NCBI RefSeq assembly: GCF_001044235.1 | Contig: NZ_JYNL01000030.1 | Coordinates: forward strand, 86,203 to 150,202 | Origin: Mycolicibacterium chlorophenolicum | GTDB lineage: Bacteria > Actinomycetota > Actinomycetes > Mycobacteriales > Mycobacteriaceae | Direction of reading: 5' to 3' | Length of the DNA: 64,000 nucleotides | Part shown: positions 29,900 through 41,617 of the stretch, one piece after another | Layout: every line of letters starts with the position of its first letter | How positions within the stretch are numbered: the first letter of the stretch is position 1 | The notes under the pieces: model-generated | What the model was told of the DNA's origin: nothing | Seen by the model: the letters and a program-made list of their open reading frames with translations, nothing else | The model's database searches: none | Translations under genes and position numbers: made by a program

Positions 29900-29924
29900 T
29901 TGCATTTGATCTATATAGATGCAA
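29900..29924. promoter_or_regulatory. Nested palindrome upstream of the ArsR operon
   Basis: ATCTATATAGAT (29909-29920) is a perfect 12-bp palindrome inside a wider inverted repeat with TTGCAT (29900-29905) and ATGCAA (29919-29924). It is unusually AT-rich for this chromosome and lies immediately upstream of the ArsR gene. An ArsR dimer binding here would control the operon. Confidence 0.6.
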
Positions 29925-29942
29925 GCGAATATAAAGCCACCG

Positions 29943-30743
29943 TCACTGATGGAAGTTCCACTGACCGCAGTCGCGGGCCATCACGTCGTTGACGTCGACC
30001 CGCATCCCGCCGACGAGCGGGCCCGGATTCGAGGCGGTGTCCACCACCCGCTGATAGAGCACGGCGGCGGGGTGGATCCGGTTGCCCGACCAGGCGCGCG
30101 TCTGCCACGCCCACCGGTATCCGGGGATGCCCGACTGCCCGATCACCCCGTCGGCGATCGCCCACTGGCAGACGTCGATGCCGCCGTAGACGCCGGTGCG
30201 CTGAACGCCCAGGACCGAGTTGATGCCGCGAAACCACGGCAGCGCCATCGTGTTCCAGGTGTTGCGGTCGATGTCCTCGTCGATGGTGAAGAAGACGGGT
30301 GCGCTCCGGCCGCCTCCGGCCGCGGTGTGCAACTGCCACGCGGTGCGCGCATCGGCGATGCCGCCGGGGTAGCCGCGGGTGAAGTCCGACGGCGCCGTGC
30401 CGCCGGGCTTGCCGTACTGGTAGTTGCTGACGATCACCAGTCCCGCGGCGGTGAGCGCGCGGGCGTAGGGCAGCGTGATCGGCTTGGCGCCGAACGACGA
30501 TCCGGGACGCGAGAGCGAGACGTAGTTGACCACGCCGGCGTGACCGGCCGCCCGGATGTCCTGCGCCGGGATCTGGCGTGCGGCGAAGTCGATCAGCGTC
30601 GGGGCCGCGGCCGCCGCGCGGGGCGCCCCCGAGCTCAGTGCGGCCGCACCCAGCCCGGCCAGCGCCGACGCCGCGGTGGCGTAGCGCAGGGCGTCCCGCC
30701 GCGACAGGCGCCGGGGGCCGGGATCGGCCGGGTGGTCAGACAC
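29943..30743 (-). CDS. Tat-exported DUF1906 (glycoside-hydrolase-like) protein
   Basis: The protein has 266 residues. The N-terminus carries a twin-arginine signal (SRRDALRY at 14-21, then a hydrophobic Ala/Leu segment and an Ala-rich cleavage region near 48). The mature part is a DUF1906 TIM-barrel-like domain related to Rv2525c: IDFAARQIPAQDIRAAGHAGVVNY, VFFTIDEDID and VYGGIDVCQWA, with acidic residues at strand ends. It is probably released to the cell envelope, where peptidoglycan or another glycan may be the target; activity is unproven. The last genes of the window (tatA, tatC) encode its exporter. Confidence 0.87.
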   Translation of the reverse strand: MSDHPADPGPRRLSRRDALRYATAASALAGLGAAALSSGAPRAAAAAPTLIDFAARQIPAQDIRAAGHAGVVNYVSLSRPGSSFGAKPITLPYARALTAAGLVIVSNYQYGKPGGTAPSDFTRGYPGGIADARTAWQLHTAAGGGRSAPVFFTIDEDIDRNTWNTMALPWFRGINSVLGVQRTGVYGGIDVCQWAIADGVIGQSGIPGYRWAWQTRAWSGNRIHPAAVLYQRVVDTASNPGPLVGGMRVDVNDVMARDCGQWNFHQ

Positions 30744-30750
30744 GGCGTGA

Positions 30751-30775
30751 TGTTAACCATGTGACAGTTGTTAAC
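30751..30775. promoter_or_regulatory. Direct repeats upstream of the DUF1906 gene
   Basis: TGTTAAC occurs twice 18 bp apart (30751-30757 and 30769-30775), in the context TGTTAACSATG each time. On the minus strand TAACAT, a -10-like box, coincides with the gene-proximal copy. Two sites on the same face of the helix suggest a dimeric regulator overlapping the promoter. Confidence 0.4.
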
Positions 30776-30828
30776 GATGGAGCCCACGCCGACCCGATAC
30801 CTGTCAGTGACCTGGCCGTGAACTCAGC

Positions 30829-33416
<2,588 letters not shown>

Positions 33417-33417
33417 T

Positions 33418-33714
33418 TCACTCGTCGTCGCTGCGCCGCAGCCCGCGCCGCACCGACAGCAGTTCGAATTCGGGTCGGGCCGCGACCAGTCGTTCGGCGG
33501 CGTCGAGCACGCTCACCGCATGCGCCCGGTCCGCGGTGACCACGCCGACCCCGACGCCGGCGCGCCGGTGGAGATCCTGGGACCCGGTCTCGGCCGCCGA
33601 CACCGAGAAGCGGCGCGCCAACTCGGCGACGAGGGGCCGCACGGCGGACCGCTTCTGCTTGAGCGAGCGCACGTCGCCGAGCAGCAGGTCGAACTCCAGC
33701 CAGCCGATCCACAT
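33418..33714 (-). CDS. DUF503 family protein (Rv2117-like)
   Basis: This 98-residue protein of the DUF503/YlxP family begins MWIGWLEFDLLLGDVRSLKQKRS and has SVSAAETGSQD in the middle, both standard for the family. Homologues in other bacteria lie in the nusA-infB-rbfA region and are suspected to help ribosome assembly, but the function is unproven. Here it converges on trmI with one base between stops and lies 3 bp downstream of the lppK-like gene. Confidence 0.9.
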   Translation of the reverse strand: MWIGWLEFDLLLGDVRSLKQKRSAVRPLVAELARRFSVSAAETGSQDLHRRAGVGVGVVTADRAHAVSVLDAAERLVAARPEFELLSVRRGLRRSDDE

Positions 33715-33717
33715 GGG

Positions 33718-34293
33718 CTACGGCGTCGGTGTGGGCGCGGCCGGCGGCGGGGGTGGTGCCGGCGGGGGTGGTGCGTCGAGGGCGAGGAGTTGGTCGGCGG
33801 TCTGGCGGGTCAGCTGCCACGATCCGTCGGCCGGGGCGAACTCCATCGGGAACGTGAAACGTCCGCTCTGCGGGTTGGCCGTCGTGACGATCACGGTCGC
33901 GACGACGTTGCCGGAGCCGTTCTGCGACCACGCCAGATCGCGGGCCTCGAAGCTCAGCGGGAGCGCTCCGTTGTCGCGCAGCGCACTGGCGAACCGGTCC
34001 AGCCCCGCGGCCTCGCCGGCGGTGCCGTTCTCGATCAGCGTGACCTTTTCTGTTCCCGGCACGGCCGGATCGGCCAGCCGCGCCATCACGTCGGTCAACG
34101 CGGACGGCTGCGGCAGTGGCGGACCGCCCGGTGCCGGAGGGGCCGGGGCCGGGATTCCCACCGACGGCGGCGGCGACGTCTCGACCGACGGGGAGGACGT
34201 GGGAGGGGTCGCCGGACCGCACCCGCCCAACGCGAACGCCGCCACGATCGTGGCGGCGCCGCGGAGGAGAACGGGGTGACGCACCGGCGTCAT
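33718..34293 (-). CDS. lppK: Lipoprotein LppK, MTB12-type domain
   Basis: The protein has 191 residues. The signal ends in lipobox ALGG-C (residue 25), followed by a Pro/Ser linker. The mature domain (LADPAVPGTEKVTLIENGTAGEAAGLDRFASALRDNGALPLSFEARDLAW in adjoining blocks, then GNVVATVIVTTANP and GSWQLTRQTADQLLALDA) has the pattern of the low-molecular-weight antigen MTB12/CFP2 family. It ends in a poly-Pro/Ala tail. The position corresponds to Rv2116 (lppK). The adjacent upstream gene encodes a second protein of the same fold. The function is unknown; envelope location is predicted. Confidence 0.85.
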   Translation of the reverse strand: MTPVRHPVLLRGAATIVAAFALGGCGPATPPTSSPSVETSPPPSVGIPAPAPPAPGGPPLPQPSALTDVMARLADPAVPGTEKVTLIENGTAGEAAGLDRFASALRDNGALPLSFEARDLAWSQNGSGNVVATVIVTTANPQSGRFTFPMEFAPADGSWQLTRQTADQLLALDAPPPPAPPPPPAAPTPTP

Positions 34294-34315
34294 CGTTCGG
34301 TAAGGATCGGGCGAA

Positions 34316-34804
34316 TCAGCCCAGCATCCCCGCCAACGTGAACAGCGACTGCTGCGAGAGCTGCCAGCCGGTGGGGCTCGGACCCTGGACGAAGCTCAGC
34401 GGCATCGTGCGGGTGACGCCATTGGGCAGCGTCGCCGTGACGTTGGCCGTCGCGACGTTGCCGTTCTGGTCGACGTCGGCGACCGTCGCGGTCAGCGGGA
34501 AGTATCCCTTCTGCACCGCGCTGTTGTACTTGGTCGACACGCCGATGGATCCCAGCCGGCCCAGATCCTGCACGTAGGCCTGCTTGCCGGAGAACGAACC
34601 GCCGGAACCGAGCACGTTGACCGTCTGCGTCAGAGGGCCGGCGAGCTCAGGCGCCGGGGCCAGCGGCGCGTTGACGACGACCGGCTCCGCGGACGCCACG
34701 CCTGCACCCAGTGCAATCGAGGTCACACCCACGGCCGCGGCACCCGCGACGGCGGCTGCTGCGGTCCCAGCGGTGAGGCTGGTAAAGAGGGATTTGAGGG
34801 TCAC
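34316..34804 (-). CDS. Secreted MTB12-like protein
   Basis: The product has 162 residues with a cleavable Sec signal (LFTSLTAGTAAAAVAGAAAVGVTSIALG... ending VASA-EPVV, so cleavage near residue 36). The mature part (GPLTQTVNVLGSGGSF, LTATVADVDQNGNVATANVTATLPNGV, PTGWQLSQQSLFTLAGMLG) matches the C-terminal domain of the MTB12/CFP2 antigens and of LppK next door. GTG 34804 is preceded by GGAAGGA with 5-nt spacing, which decides the start over the longer open frame. It is an exported, probably secreted protein of unknown function. Confidence 0.85.
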   Translation of the reverse strand: MTLKSLFTSLTAGTAAAAVAGAAAVGVTSIALGAGVASAEPVVVNAPLAPAPELAGPLTQTVNVLGSGGSFSGKQAYVQDLGRLGSIGVSTKYNSAVQKGYFPLTATVADVDQNGNVATANVTATLPNGVTRTMPLSFVQGPSPTGWQLSQQSLFTLAGMLG

Positions 34805-34951
34805 GACTGTCCTTCCGATCGGACGAACTGATGTACAGAGGCTAACAGTGTTGCTGGTGTGTCGAATTCCTACACCGCACACAATGACTGAATCGCCGGT
34901 AGCTTTGAAGTTGTTACCGCACCAACATCCGGTGTGGGAAAGGAGCTCAGC

Positions 34952-36793
34952 ATGAGTGAGTCCGAACGTCCCGAAGCCTCTGACGCCTTCGGGGCATCCC
35001 CCCAGAGCCGACTGTCCGCCGAGGACGCTGCCGAGCTTGAGCAGCTGCGCCGCGAAGCGGCCGTCCTGCGCGAGCAGCTCGAAAGTGCGGTGGGCCCGCA
35101 GAGTGGACTGCGCAGCGCCCGCGATGTCCATCAACTCGAGGCCCGCATCGATTCCCTGGCGGCCCGCAACGCCAAGCTGATGGACACCCTCAAGGAGGCA
35201 CGTCAGCAGTTGCTGGCGCTCCGCGAGGAGGTCGACCGGCTCGGCCAGCCGCCGAGCGGCTACGGCGTGCTGCTGTCGGTCCAGGAGGACGACACCGTCG
35301 ACGTGTTCACCTCGGGCCGCAAGATGCGCCTGACGTGCTCACCGAACATCGACACCCAAGAGCTCAAGAAGGGTCAGACGGTCCGCCTCAACGAGGCGCT
35401 CACGGTCGTCGAGGCCGGTCACTACGAGTCGGTCGGCGAGATCAGCACCCTGCGCGAGATCCTGTCCGACGGCCACCGGGCCCTCGTCGTCGGCCATGCC
35501 GACGAGGAGCGCATCGTCTGGCTGGCCGAGCCGCTGGTCGCGTCCGAGGACCTGCCCGACGGCTACGACGACGACGTGCTGGGCGACGACCGTCCGCGCA
35601 AGCTGCGTCCGGGCGACTCGCTGCTGGTCGACACCAAGGCCGGGTATGCGTTCGAACGCATCCCCAAGGCCGAGGTCGAGGACCTGGTCCTCGAGGAGGT
35701 GCCCGACGTCAGCTACCACGACATCGGTGGCCTCACCCGCCAGATCGAGCAGATCCGCGATGCCGTCGAGCTGCCGTTCCTGCACAAGGAGCTCTACCGC
35801 GAGTACTCGCTGCGCCCGCCCAAAGGCGTGCTGCTCTACGGTCCGCCCGGCTGCGGCAAGACGCTCATCGCCAAGGCGGTGGCCAACTCGCTGGCCAAGA
35901 AGATGGCCGAGGTCCGCGGCGACGACGCCCGTGAGGCGAAGTCCTACTTCCTCAACATCAAGGGCCCCGAGCTGCTGAACAAGTTCGTCGGCGAGACCGA
36001 GCGGCACATCCGGCTGATCTTCCAGCGCGCGCGGGAGAAGGCCTCCGAGGGCACGCCCGTCATCGTGTTCTTCGACGAGATGGACTCGATCTTCCGCACC
36101 CGCGGCACCGGTGTCAGCTCCGACGTGGAGACCACGGTGGTGCCGCAGCTGCTCAGCGAGATCGACGGTGTGGAGGGGCTGGAGAACGTCATCGTGATCG
36201 GCGCCTCCAACCGCGAGGACATGATCGATCCGGCGATCCTGCGGCCCGGCCGCCTGGACGTCAAGATCAAGATCGAGCGGCCGGACGCCGAGGCGGCGCA
36301 GGACATCTTCAGCAAGTACCTCACCGAGCAACTGCCGATCCACGCCGACGACCTGTCCGAGTTCAACGGCGACCGCCGCCTGACGATCAAGGCGATGATC
36401 GAGAAGGTCGTCGAGCGGATGTACGCCGAGATCGACGACAACCGGTTCCTGGAGGTCACCTACGCCAACGGTGACAAGGAAGTCATGTACTTCAAGGACT
36501 TCAACTCCGGGGCGATGATCCAGAACGTCGTCGACCGGGCGAAGAAGAACGCGATCAAGTCCGTGCTGGAGACCGGCCAGCCCGGTCTGCGCATCCAGCA
36601 CCTGCTGGACTCGATCGTCGACGAGTTCGCCGAGAACGAGGATCTGCCCAACACCACCAATCCCGATGACTGGGCCCGCATCTCGGGCAAGAAGGGCGAG
36701 CGGATCGTCTACATCCGCACGCTGGTCACCGGGAAGAGTTCGTCGGCCAGCCGGGCGATCGACACCGAGTCGAACCTGGGGCAGTACCTGTAG
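34952..36793 (+). CDS. mpa: Proteasome-associated AAA+ ATPase Mpa (ARC)
   Basis: Mpa captures pupylated proteins, unfolds them and threads them into the 20S core. The 613-residue hexameric ATPase has an N-terminal coiled coil (about residues 25-95) that binds Pup, two OB folds (about 100-235), then the AAA+ module with Walker A GPPGCGKT, Walker [12 protein letters not shown], sensor-1 GASN and the arginine-finger region RPGRLD. It ends in QYL, the gate-opening motif that docks into PrcA pockets. The start ATG follows GAAAGGAG. It is separated from dop by three opposite-strand genes. Confidence 0.97.
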   Translation: MSESERPEASDAFGASPQSRLSAEDAAELEQLRREAAVLREQLESAVGPQSGLRSARDVHQLEARIDSLAARNAKLMDTLKEARQQLLALREEVDRLGQPPSGYGVLLSVQEDDTVDVFTSGRKMRLTCSPNIDTQELKKGQTVRLNEALTVVEAGHYESVGEISTLREILSDGHRALVVGHADEERIVWLAEPLVASEDLPDGYDDDVLGDDRPRKLRPGDSLLVDTKAGYAFERIPKAEVEDLVLEEVPDVSYHDIGGLTRQIEQIRDAVELPFLHKELYREYSLRPPKGVLLYGPPGCGKTLIAKAVANSLAKKMAEVRGDDAREAKSYFLNIKGPELLNKFVGETERHIRLIFQRAREKASEGTPVIVFFDEMDSIFRTRGTGVSSDVETTVVPQLLSEIDGVEGLENVIVIGASNREDMIDPAILRPGRLDVKIKIERPDAEAAQDIFSKYLTEQLPIHADDLSEFNGDRRLTIKAMIEKVVERMYAEIDDNRFLEVTYANGDKEVMYFKDFNSGAMIQNVVDRAKKNAIKSVLETGQPGLRIQHLLDSIVDEFAENEDLPNTTNPDDWARISGKKGERIVYIRTLVTGKSSSASRAIDTESNLGQYL

Positions 36794-36797
36794 CGGG

Positions 36798-37400
36798 TCA
36801 GCGCGCCAGCGAGTAGCTGTTGGTCAGGCCGTCCTGGAGCACCTGGGCGGCCTGACTGCTGGTGTCGATGCGCAGCGGCTCGGCGAGAGTGCGCGTGCGG
36901 TAGGACCATCCCTCGGGCAGCGCCAGCCGGCCGGCCAGGTGCGGCAGGTCGTCGTAGCCCAGGGCGGGGTCGACGATCTGGCTCCACGTCTGCATCACCC
37001 AGTGCGCGCCGTCCGGGTCGACGAGCTCGAAGATCGGCTCGCCCGCGTCGAACACGAACACCGCGTTGCGCGCCACCGTGTTCGGCACGTACGGGGCGGG
37101 ATTCATCGACGACAGGGTGACGACGGCCTGCCGGTACATGTCCAGACCGCCGAAGGTGGCGACCTCCCGGTCGTCGCCCATGTCCTTCTCGATGGCGTCC
37201 ATCAGCCAGTAGCGCGGCCCGTTGAGCAGAGCGGCCAGCGCGCCGTGCTCCTTGGCGAGGGCTTCGGCGTCGAGCCGGCTCCACAGTTCGGGCGGACAGT
37301 CGTTGAGCGGATAGGTGTTGTAGACGGTCGCCTGCGGCCCGTCCGGTCCGGCGCTGACCAGCAGCACCTCGCCGTATCGCTTGCCCCTTAACGTCGTCAT
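36798..37400 (-). CDS. Conserved hypothetical protein (Rv2114-like)
   Basis: This 200-residue protein of unknown function begins [15 protein letters not shown] and contains YNTYPLNDCPPELWSRLDAEALAKEHGA, GPRYWLMDAIEKD, FGGLDMYRQAVV, RNAVFVFDAGEPIFELVDPDG.HWVMQTWSQIVDP and LALPEGWSYRTRTL (given in blocks). No signal or membrane segment is present. The family resembles the small conserved proteins found with envelope genes. Its start overlaps the stop of the membrane-protein gene 37397-38563 by 4 bp, so it is the third gene of a coupled leftward operon lying between mpa and dop; Rv2114 and Rv2113 occupy the same place in M. tuberculosis. Confidence 0.8.
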   Translation of the reverse strand: MTTLRGKRYGEVLLVSAGPDGPQATVYNTYPLNDCPPELWSRLDAEALAKEHGALAALLNGPRYWLMDAIEKDMGDDREVATFGGLDMYRQAVVTLSSMNPAPYVPNTVARNAVFVFDAGEPIFELVDPDGAHWVMQTWSQIVDPALGYDDLPHLAGRLALPEGWSYRTRTLAEPLRIDTSSQAAQVLQDGLTNSYSLAR

Positions 37401-38563
37401 CGGCTCGCACTCCTCACTTCGGTGGCCAGGTACGCGTCGCGGCCGGCGAGGCTGACCGCGACATCGGCGATCAATGGCTCGAAGAACCGCTGACGGTAGA
37501 GGGGGTCGACGCTGGTGCTGACCGTGAAGTACAGCCCGGAGAGCACCGCGACGAACAGCGAGGTGTGCACCACGGTCTGAGGGACCGGCACGTGCACGCC
37601 GAACCACGTTCCCGCACACGGTGGTTCGCCGACGGCGCAGGTGGTTTCGCCGGACCACACCACCGTCACCTCGTCGGGCACCGCGATGATGCCCAACGCC
37701 AGGAAGAACGCGAACAGGCCCGTGGTGAACAACACCACCTGGATCGCCTGGGCGACCACCATCACGGCGACCACGTTGACCTGTTCGGGCAGCGACAGCG
37801 GTGTCGTCGCGCCCGGGCGGGCGCCCGCCAGCGGCGTGCCTGCCAGGAGTGCCGCCGGATCGGACTGCCGGGACCGGTCCTGGCGCAGCGCGCGGACCTC
37901 GTCGCGGATCGTCGCCACCATGAACACCAGCGCCACCAGGGCCAGGAATCCGATGGTCTGCCAAAGTCTTTGGCGGGTCATGCGGGCCGACAGCTGCCAG
38001 AGCTCGCCGGTGAAGTACACGACCACGGTGAGCATCAGCAGCGGCAGCGCCCGGCTCATCAACGTCCCCAGCGCCCCGAGCTGCACCCACGCGAAGCGGA
38101 ACGCCCACAGTGCGATCGACCCCAGCCCCAGGTAGGTCAGCCAGATCGTCAGCAGCGACACCAACAGGAACGCCGGAGCTTCGGCCAGGGCCGCCGCCGA
38201 CCAGCCTGACACCACGACGGGCATCACCAGCACGAAGATCGCCATCACGGCCAGCGCCGTCGTGCGCCGGCCCACCCGGGAGGCGGCGGTGGATCGCTGA
38301 TGCAGGACCTCGAGCGCGACCGGCGCCGCGGCGAGGACCGCCGCGATGACCGCCAGCCGCAGGACGGCCCCGTAATCCGGGTCGTCGCCGGTCCATTCGG
38401 CCAGCAGCAGCGTGGCCGCGGTCAGTGCCCCGACCCCGGCCACCGCCGGCGCCGAGCGCGCGACCAGCGCCCGGGAGCGCACCCGCCGGGTCAGCACCAG
38501 GGGCAGCCCGCGGTGCAGGAACCATTCGTGGATCGCCCGGGACGTCACCGCCTGCCCGCTCAC
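37397..38563 (-). CDS. Polytopic membrane protein, tandem paralogue 2 (Rv2113-like)
   Basis: This 388-residue integral membrane protein has about nine to ten hydrophobic segments. The N-terminus [13 protein letters not shown]...ARSAPA parallels [13 protein letters not shown]...ARSAPA in the upstream gene, and both end with a YLA-type segment, so they are tandem duplicates. A central region [41 protein letters not shown] (read in blocks) corresponds to [29 protein letters not shown] in the paralogue. Function unknown. The GTG start overlaps the stop of its paralogue, and its stop overlaps the downstream gene. Confidence 0.82.
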   Translation of the reverse strand: MSGQAVTSRAIHEWFLHRGLPLVLTRRVRSRALVARSAPAVAGVGALTAATLLLAEWTGDDPDYGAVLRLAVIAAVLAAAPVALEVLHQRSTAASRVGRRTTALAVMAIFVLVMPVVVSGWSAAALAEAPAFLLVSLLTIWLTYLGLGSIALWAFRFAWVQLGALGTLMSRALPLLMLTVVVYFTGELWQLSARMTRQRLWQTIGFLALVALVFMVATIRDEVRALRQDRSRQSDPAALLAGTPLAGARPGATTPLSLPEQVNVVAVMVVAQAIQVVLFTTGLFAFFLALGIIAVPDEVTVVWSGETTCAVGEPPCAGTWFGVHVPVPQTVVHTSLFVAVLSGLYFTVSTSVDPLYRQRFFEPLIADVAVSLAGRDAYLATEVRSASR

Positions 38564-39714
38564 GTCGCCGCCGTCGCGGTCCGGTAGCGATCCCGCGCCA
38601 CCAGGGTCAGCAGCAGATCCTCGATCGACGGGTCGACGAACTGGGCGCGGTACTCCTTGTCGGTGACGGCGCGCGCCGCGAGGTACATGAACGTCAGCGC
38701 GGTCAGGAACATCGTGATCTGGATGAGCGCCTGCGGGATCGGCAGCGTCATGCCCAGGAACTGGCCGTCACCCGAGCCGCCCCGCGTCAGCGCGGCCAGC
38801 AGCTCGGGGCTGATCAGGATCAGCCCGAACACGCCGAACAGCAACCCGGTCACCACGGCCACCGTCATCACCTGGGTGATCTGCGAGAGTGCCAGCACAC
38901 CAATCACATTGGCGCGTTCCGGGCGCGACAGCGGCACCCGGCGGGGCCGGTCGGGCATCGACTCGAACGGGGTGCCGACGAGCATCTGGGCGTGCTCGGG
39001 CCGCTTGGCCTCCGGAGCCAGGATGGGCCGCACCAGGCCGAGGGTGCTGGACACCAGGAACACGGCCGCGATACCGAGCATGAACAGCAGCGCCAGCCAC
39101 AACCGGCCCCGGCTCACGGTCGACGCCATGGTCCACACCGGTCCGTTGAAGAACACCAGGACGGTCAGCAGCATCACCGGCAGCGCGCGCAGCAGGAGGC
39201 TGCCCACCGAGGCCAGATTCGCCAGCGTCATCCGCGCCGCCCACCCGAGCACCGAGCCGACTCCCGTTGCGGTGCACAGCAGTATCACGGCGATCACCAC
39301 GCCTTCGACCACCACGTCGACGACCACCAGCGGGCTGGGACCGCCGAACACGGTCGCCAGCGCGGCCACCGCCAGCGATCCCGCGGCCACCAGCTCGCGC
39401 AGCCGCAGATTCGTCGTCCGGGACACCAGCCAGCCGATCACCGACGCCAGCGGCAGCACCAGAACGACGATCGCGAGCACGAACCACTCGGTGCGGGTGG
39501 GGGTTCCGTCGATGTCGATGGTGTGCTTGCCCGTCACCGTGACCACCACGATCGAAAACGCCATCATCACCGCGAACGCGGCGAGTGCGGGCGCCGACCG
39601 GGCAAAGACCCGGCGCACCAGCCTGCCCGGCCGCAGCACCGCCGGCAGGCCGCGGCACAGGAACCAGTGTTCGGCCGCCAGGCGTTGCTCGCGATCCGGG
39701 TGCTGCGTGCTCAT
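38560..39714 (-). CDS. Polytopic membrane protein, tandem paralogue 1 (Rv2113-like)
   Basis: This 384-residue membrane protein has multiple hydrophobic helices and the conserved N-terminal [12 protein letters not shown] plus a cytosolic-loop segment [10 protein letters not shown]...[13 protein letters not shown] shared with the next gene. The M. tuberculosis locus has, as far as I recall, only one such gene (Rv2113), so this is a lineage duplication. It starts at ATG 39714, about 105 bp from the divergent dop gene, and overlaps the next gene by 4 bp. The location inside the proteasome locus is conserved, but no functional link to pupylation is known. Confidence 0.82.
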   Translation of the reverse strand: MSTQHPDREQRLAAEHWFLCRGLPAVLRPGRLVRRVFARSAPALAAFAVMMAFSIVVVTVTGKHTIDIDGTPTRTEWFVLAIVVLVLPLASVIGWLVSRTTNLRLRELVAAGSLAVAALATVFGGPSPLVVVDVVVEGVVIAVILLCTATGVGSVLGWAARMTLANLASVGSLLLRALPVMLLTVLVFFNGPVWTMASTVSRGRLWLALLFMLGIAAVFLVSSTLGLVRPILAPEAKRPEHAQMLVGTPFESMPDRPRRVPLSRPERANVIGVLALSQITQVMTVAVVTGLLFGVFGLILISPELLAALTRGGSGDGQFLGMTLPIPQALIQITMFLTALTFMYLAARAVTDKEYRAQFVDPSIEDLLLTLVARDRYRTATAAT

Positions 39715-39806
39715 GATCGCCCAATCTCACCACGCTGCCGCAGGTCATCGCCGGGATTCCGCACCGGCGTGGCACGGCCTCCTGTCATGCGGTCGGGGCG
39801 CACCTC

Positions 39807-39812
39807 TAGGCT
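39807..39812 (+). promoter_or_regulatory. -10 box of dop
   Basis: TAGGCT ends exactly 7 nt before the ATG of dop at 39820, and no Shine-Dalgarno is present between them. This places the transcription start on the A of the start codon, which predicts a leaderless mRNA. Confidence 0.6.
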
Positions 39813-39819
39813 GGTCGGT

Positions 39820-41328
39820 ATGCAACGGATCATCGGAACGGAGGTCGAGTACGGGATCTCCTCGCCGTCTGATCCGACGGCGAATCCGATCTTGACCTCG
39901 ACACAGGCCGTGCTGGCCTACGCCGCCGCGGCGGGCCTGCAGCGGGCCAAGCGCACCCGGTGGGACTACGAGGTGGAATCCCCGTTGCGCGACGCCCGCG
40001 GCTTCGACCTGAGCCGCGCATCGGGTCCGCCCCCGGTCGTCGACGCCGACGAGGTCGGCGCGGCGAACATGATCCTCACCAACGGCGCCCGCCTCTACGT
40101 CGACCACGCCCACCCCGAGTACTCCGCGCCCGAGTGCACCGACCCGATGGACGCGGTGATCTGGGACAAGGCCGGCGAACGGGTGATGGAGGCGGCGGCC
40201 CGGCACGTGGCCAGCGTGCCCGGCGCCGCGAAGCTGCAGCTGTACAAGAACAACGTCGACGGCAAGGGCGCGTCCTACGGGTCGCACGAGAACTACCTGA
40301 TGTCGCGGCAGACGCCGTTCTCGGCCGTCATCGCCGGTCTCACCCCGTTCCTGGTGTCCCGTCAGGTCGTCACGGGGTCGGGCCGGGTCGGCATCGGCCC
40401 CTCCGGGGACGAGCCGGGCTTCCAGCTCTCCCAGCGCTCGGACTACATCGAGGTCGAGGTCGGACTGGAGACCACGCTCAAGCGCGGCATCATCAACACC
40501 CGCGACGAGCCGCACGCCGACGCCGACAAGTACCGCCGGCTGCACGTGATCATCGGCGACGCCAACCTCGCCGAGACGTCCACCTACCTCAAGTTGGGCA
40601 CCACCTCGCTGGTGCTGGACCTGATCGAGGAGGGGCCGCAGATCGGCGCCGACCTGAGCGATCTGGCGCTGGCCCGGCCGGTGCACGCGGTGCACGTGCT
40701 CTCGCGCGATCCGTCGCTGCGCGCCACCGTCGCTCTGGCCGACGGCCGCGAGCTGACCGGTCTGGCGCTGCAGCGGATCTATCTCGACCGCGTCGCGAAG
40801 CTGGTCGACAGCCGGGACCCGGATCCGCGCGCCTCCCACGTCCTCGAAACCTGGGCACACGTGCTGGATCTGCTCGAGCGCGATCCGATGGAGTGCGCGG
40901 ACCTGCTCGACTGGCCGGCCAAGCTGCGTCTGCTGGAGGGTTTCCGCAACCGGGAGAACCTCAGCTGGAACGCGCCTCGGCTGCACCTGGTGGATCTGCA
41001 GTACTCCGATGTGCGGCTGGACAAGGGCCTCTACAACCGGCTGGTGGCGCGCGGCTCGATGAAGCGGCTGGTCACCGAGCAGCAGGTGCTCGACGCCGTG
41101 GACAGCCCGCCCACCGACACCCGGGCGTACTTCCGTGGGGAGTGCCTGCGGCGGTTCGGCGCCGACATCGCCGCCGCCAGCTGGGATTCGGTGATCTTCG
41201 ATCTGGGCGGCGATTCGCTGGTGCGGATCCCGACACTCGAACCGCTGCGGGGCAGCAAGTCCCACGTCGGCGCCCTGCTGGACTCGGTGGACAGCGCCGC
41301 GGAGCTCGTCGAGCAACTGACGAACTGA
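39820..41328 (+). CDS. dop: Pup deamidase/depupylase
   Basis: Dop deamidates the C-terminal Gln of Pup to Glu so that PafA can ligate it, and also removes Pup from substrates. The 502-residue protein has a carboxylate-amine/glutamine-synthetase-like fold: [16 protein letters not shown] (metal-binding Glu), the Dop-specific insertion around residues 40-80 (the Dop-loop, [30 protein letters not shown] in part), [18 protein letters not shown] with the catalytic Asp, [19 protein letters not shown] and [10 protein letters not shown]. It is upstream of pup with 94 bp between. The predicted mRNA is leaderless. Confidence 0.97.
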   Translation: MQRIIGTEVEYGISSPSDPTANPILTSTQAVLAYAAAAGLQRAKRTRWDYEVESPLRDARGFDLSRASGPPPVVDADEVGAANMILTNGARLYVDHAHPEYSAPECTDPMDAVIWDKAGERVMEAAARHVASVPGAAKLQLYKNNVDGKGASYGSHENYLMSRQTPFSAVIAGLTPFLVSRQVVTGSGRVGIGPSGDEPGFQLSQRSDYIEVEVGLETTLKRGIINTRDEPHADADKYRRLHVIIGDANLAETSTYLKLGTTSLVLDLIEEGPQIGADLSDLALARPVHAVHVLSRDPSLRATVALADGRELTGLALQRIYLDRVAKLVDSRDPDPRASHVLETWAHVLDLLERDPMECADLLDWPAKLRLLEGFRNRENLSWNAPRLHLVDLQYSDVRLDKGLYNRLVARGSMKRLVTEQQVLDAVDSPPTDTRAYFRGECLRRFGADIAAASWDSVIFDLGGDSLVRIPTLEPLRGSKSHVGALLDSVDSAAELVEQLTN

Positions 41329-41362
41329 TCGAGCTATCCCCGGCAATCCCACGCCTGACCGG

Positions 41363-41400
41363 TAGGGTGGAGGGACCGGCGGGCAGCTCTAGGCCCGCCG
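41363..41400 (+). promoter_or_regulatory. pup -10 box and 5'-leader hairpin
   Basis: TAGGGT (41363-41368) is a -10-like box. The transcript would begin near 41375 and open with a perfect 8-bp stem, CGGCGGGC (41377-41384) with GCCCGCCG (41393-41400), loop of 8 nt. The hairpin ends 22 nt before the pup ATG and leaves the AGGAGG site exposed. It may stabilise the mRNA or partly terminate read-through from dop. Confidence 0.5.
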
Positions 41401-41422
41401 ATCACATACGCAGGAGGCAGCG

Positions 41423-41617
41423 ATGGCTCAGGAGCAGACCAAGCGCGGCGGCGGAGGCGGCGACGATGACGACCCCACCGCCAGCACGGCCGCCGGCCAG
41501 GAGCGCCGCGAGAAGCTGACCGAGGAGACCGACGATCTGCTCGACGAGATCGATGACGTCCTCGAAGAGAACGCAGAAGACTTCGTGCGTGCGTACGTGC
41601 AGAAGGGTGGACAGTGA
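41423..41617 (+). CDS. pup: Prokaryotic ubiquitin-like protein
   Basis: Pup is the 64-residue protein tag for proteasomal degradation. It begins with a flexible Gly/Asp-rich part ([10 protein letters not shown]), has the Mpa-binding helix region [34 protein letters not shown] (in blocks) and ends in GGQ, so it is encoded in the Gln form that Dop must deamidate. A near-perfect AGGAGG lies 7 nt before the ATG, fitting high expression. Its stop overlaps the prcB start (GTGA). Confidence 0.98.
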   Translation: MAQEQTKRGGGGGDDDDPTASTAAGQERREKLTEETDDLLDEIDDVLEENAEDFVRAYVQKGGQ

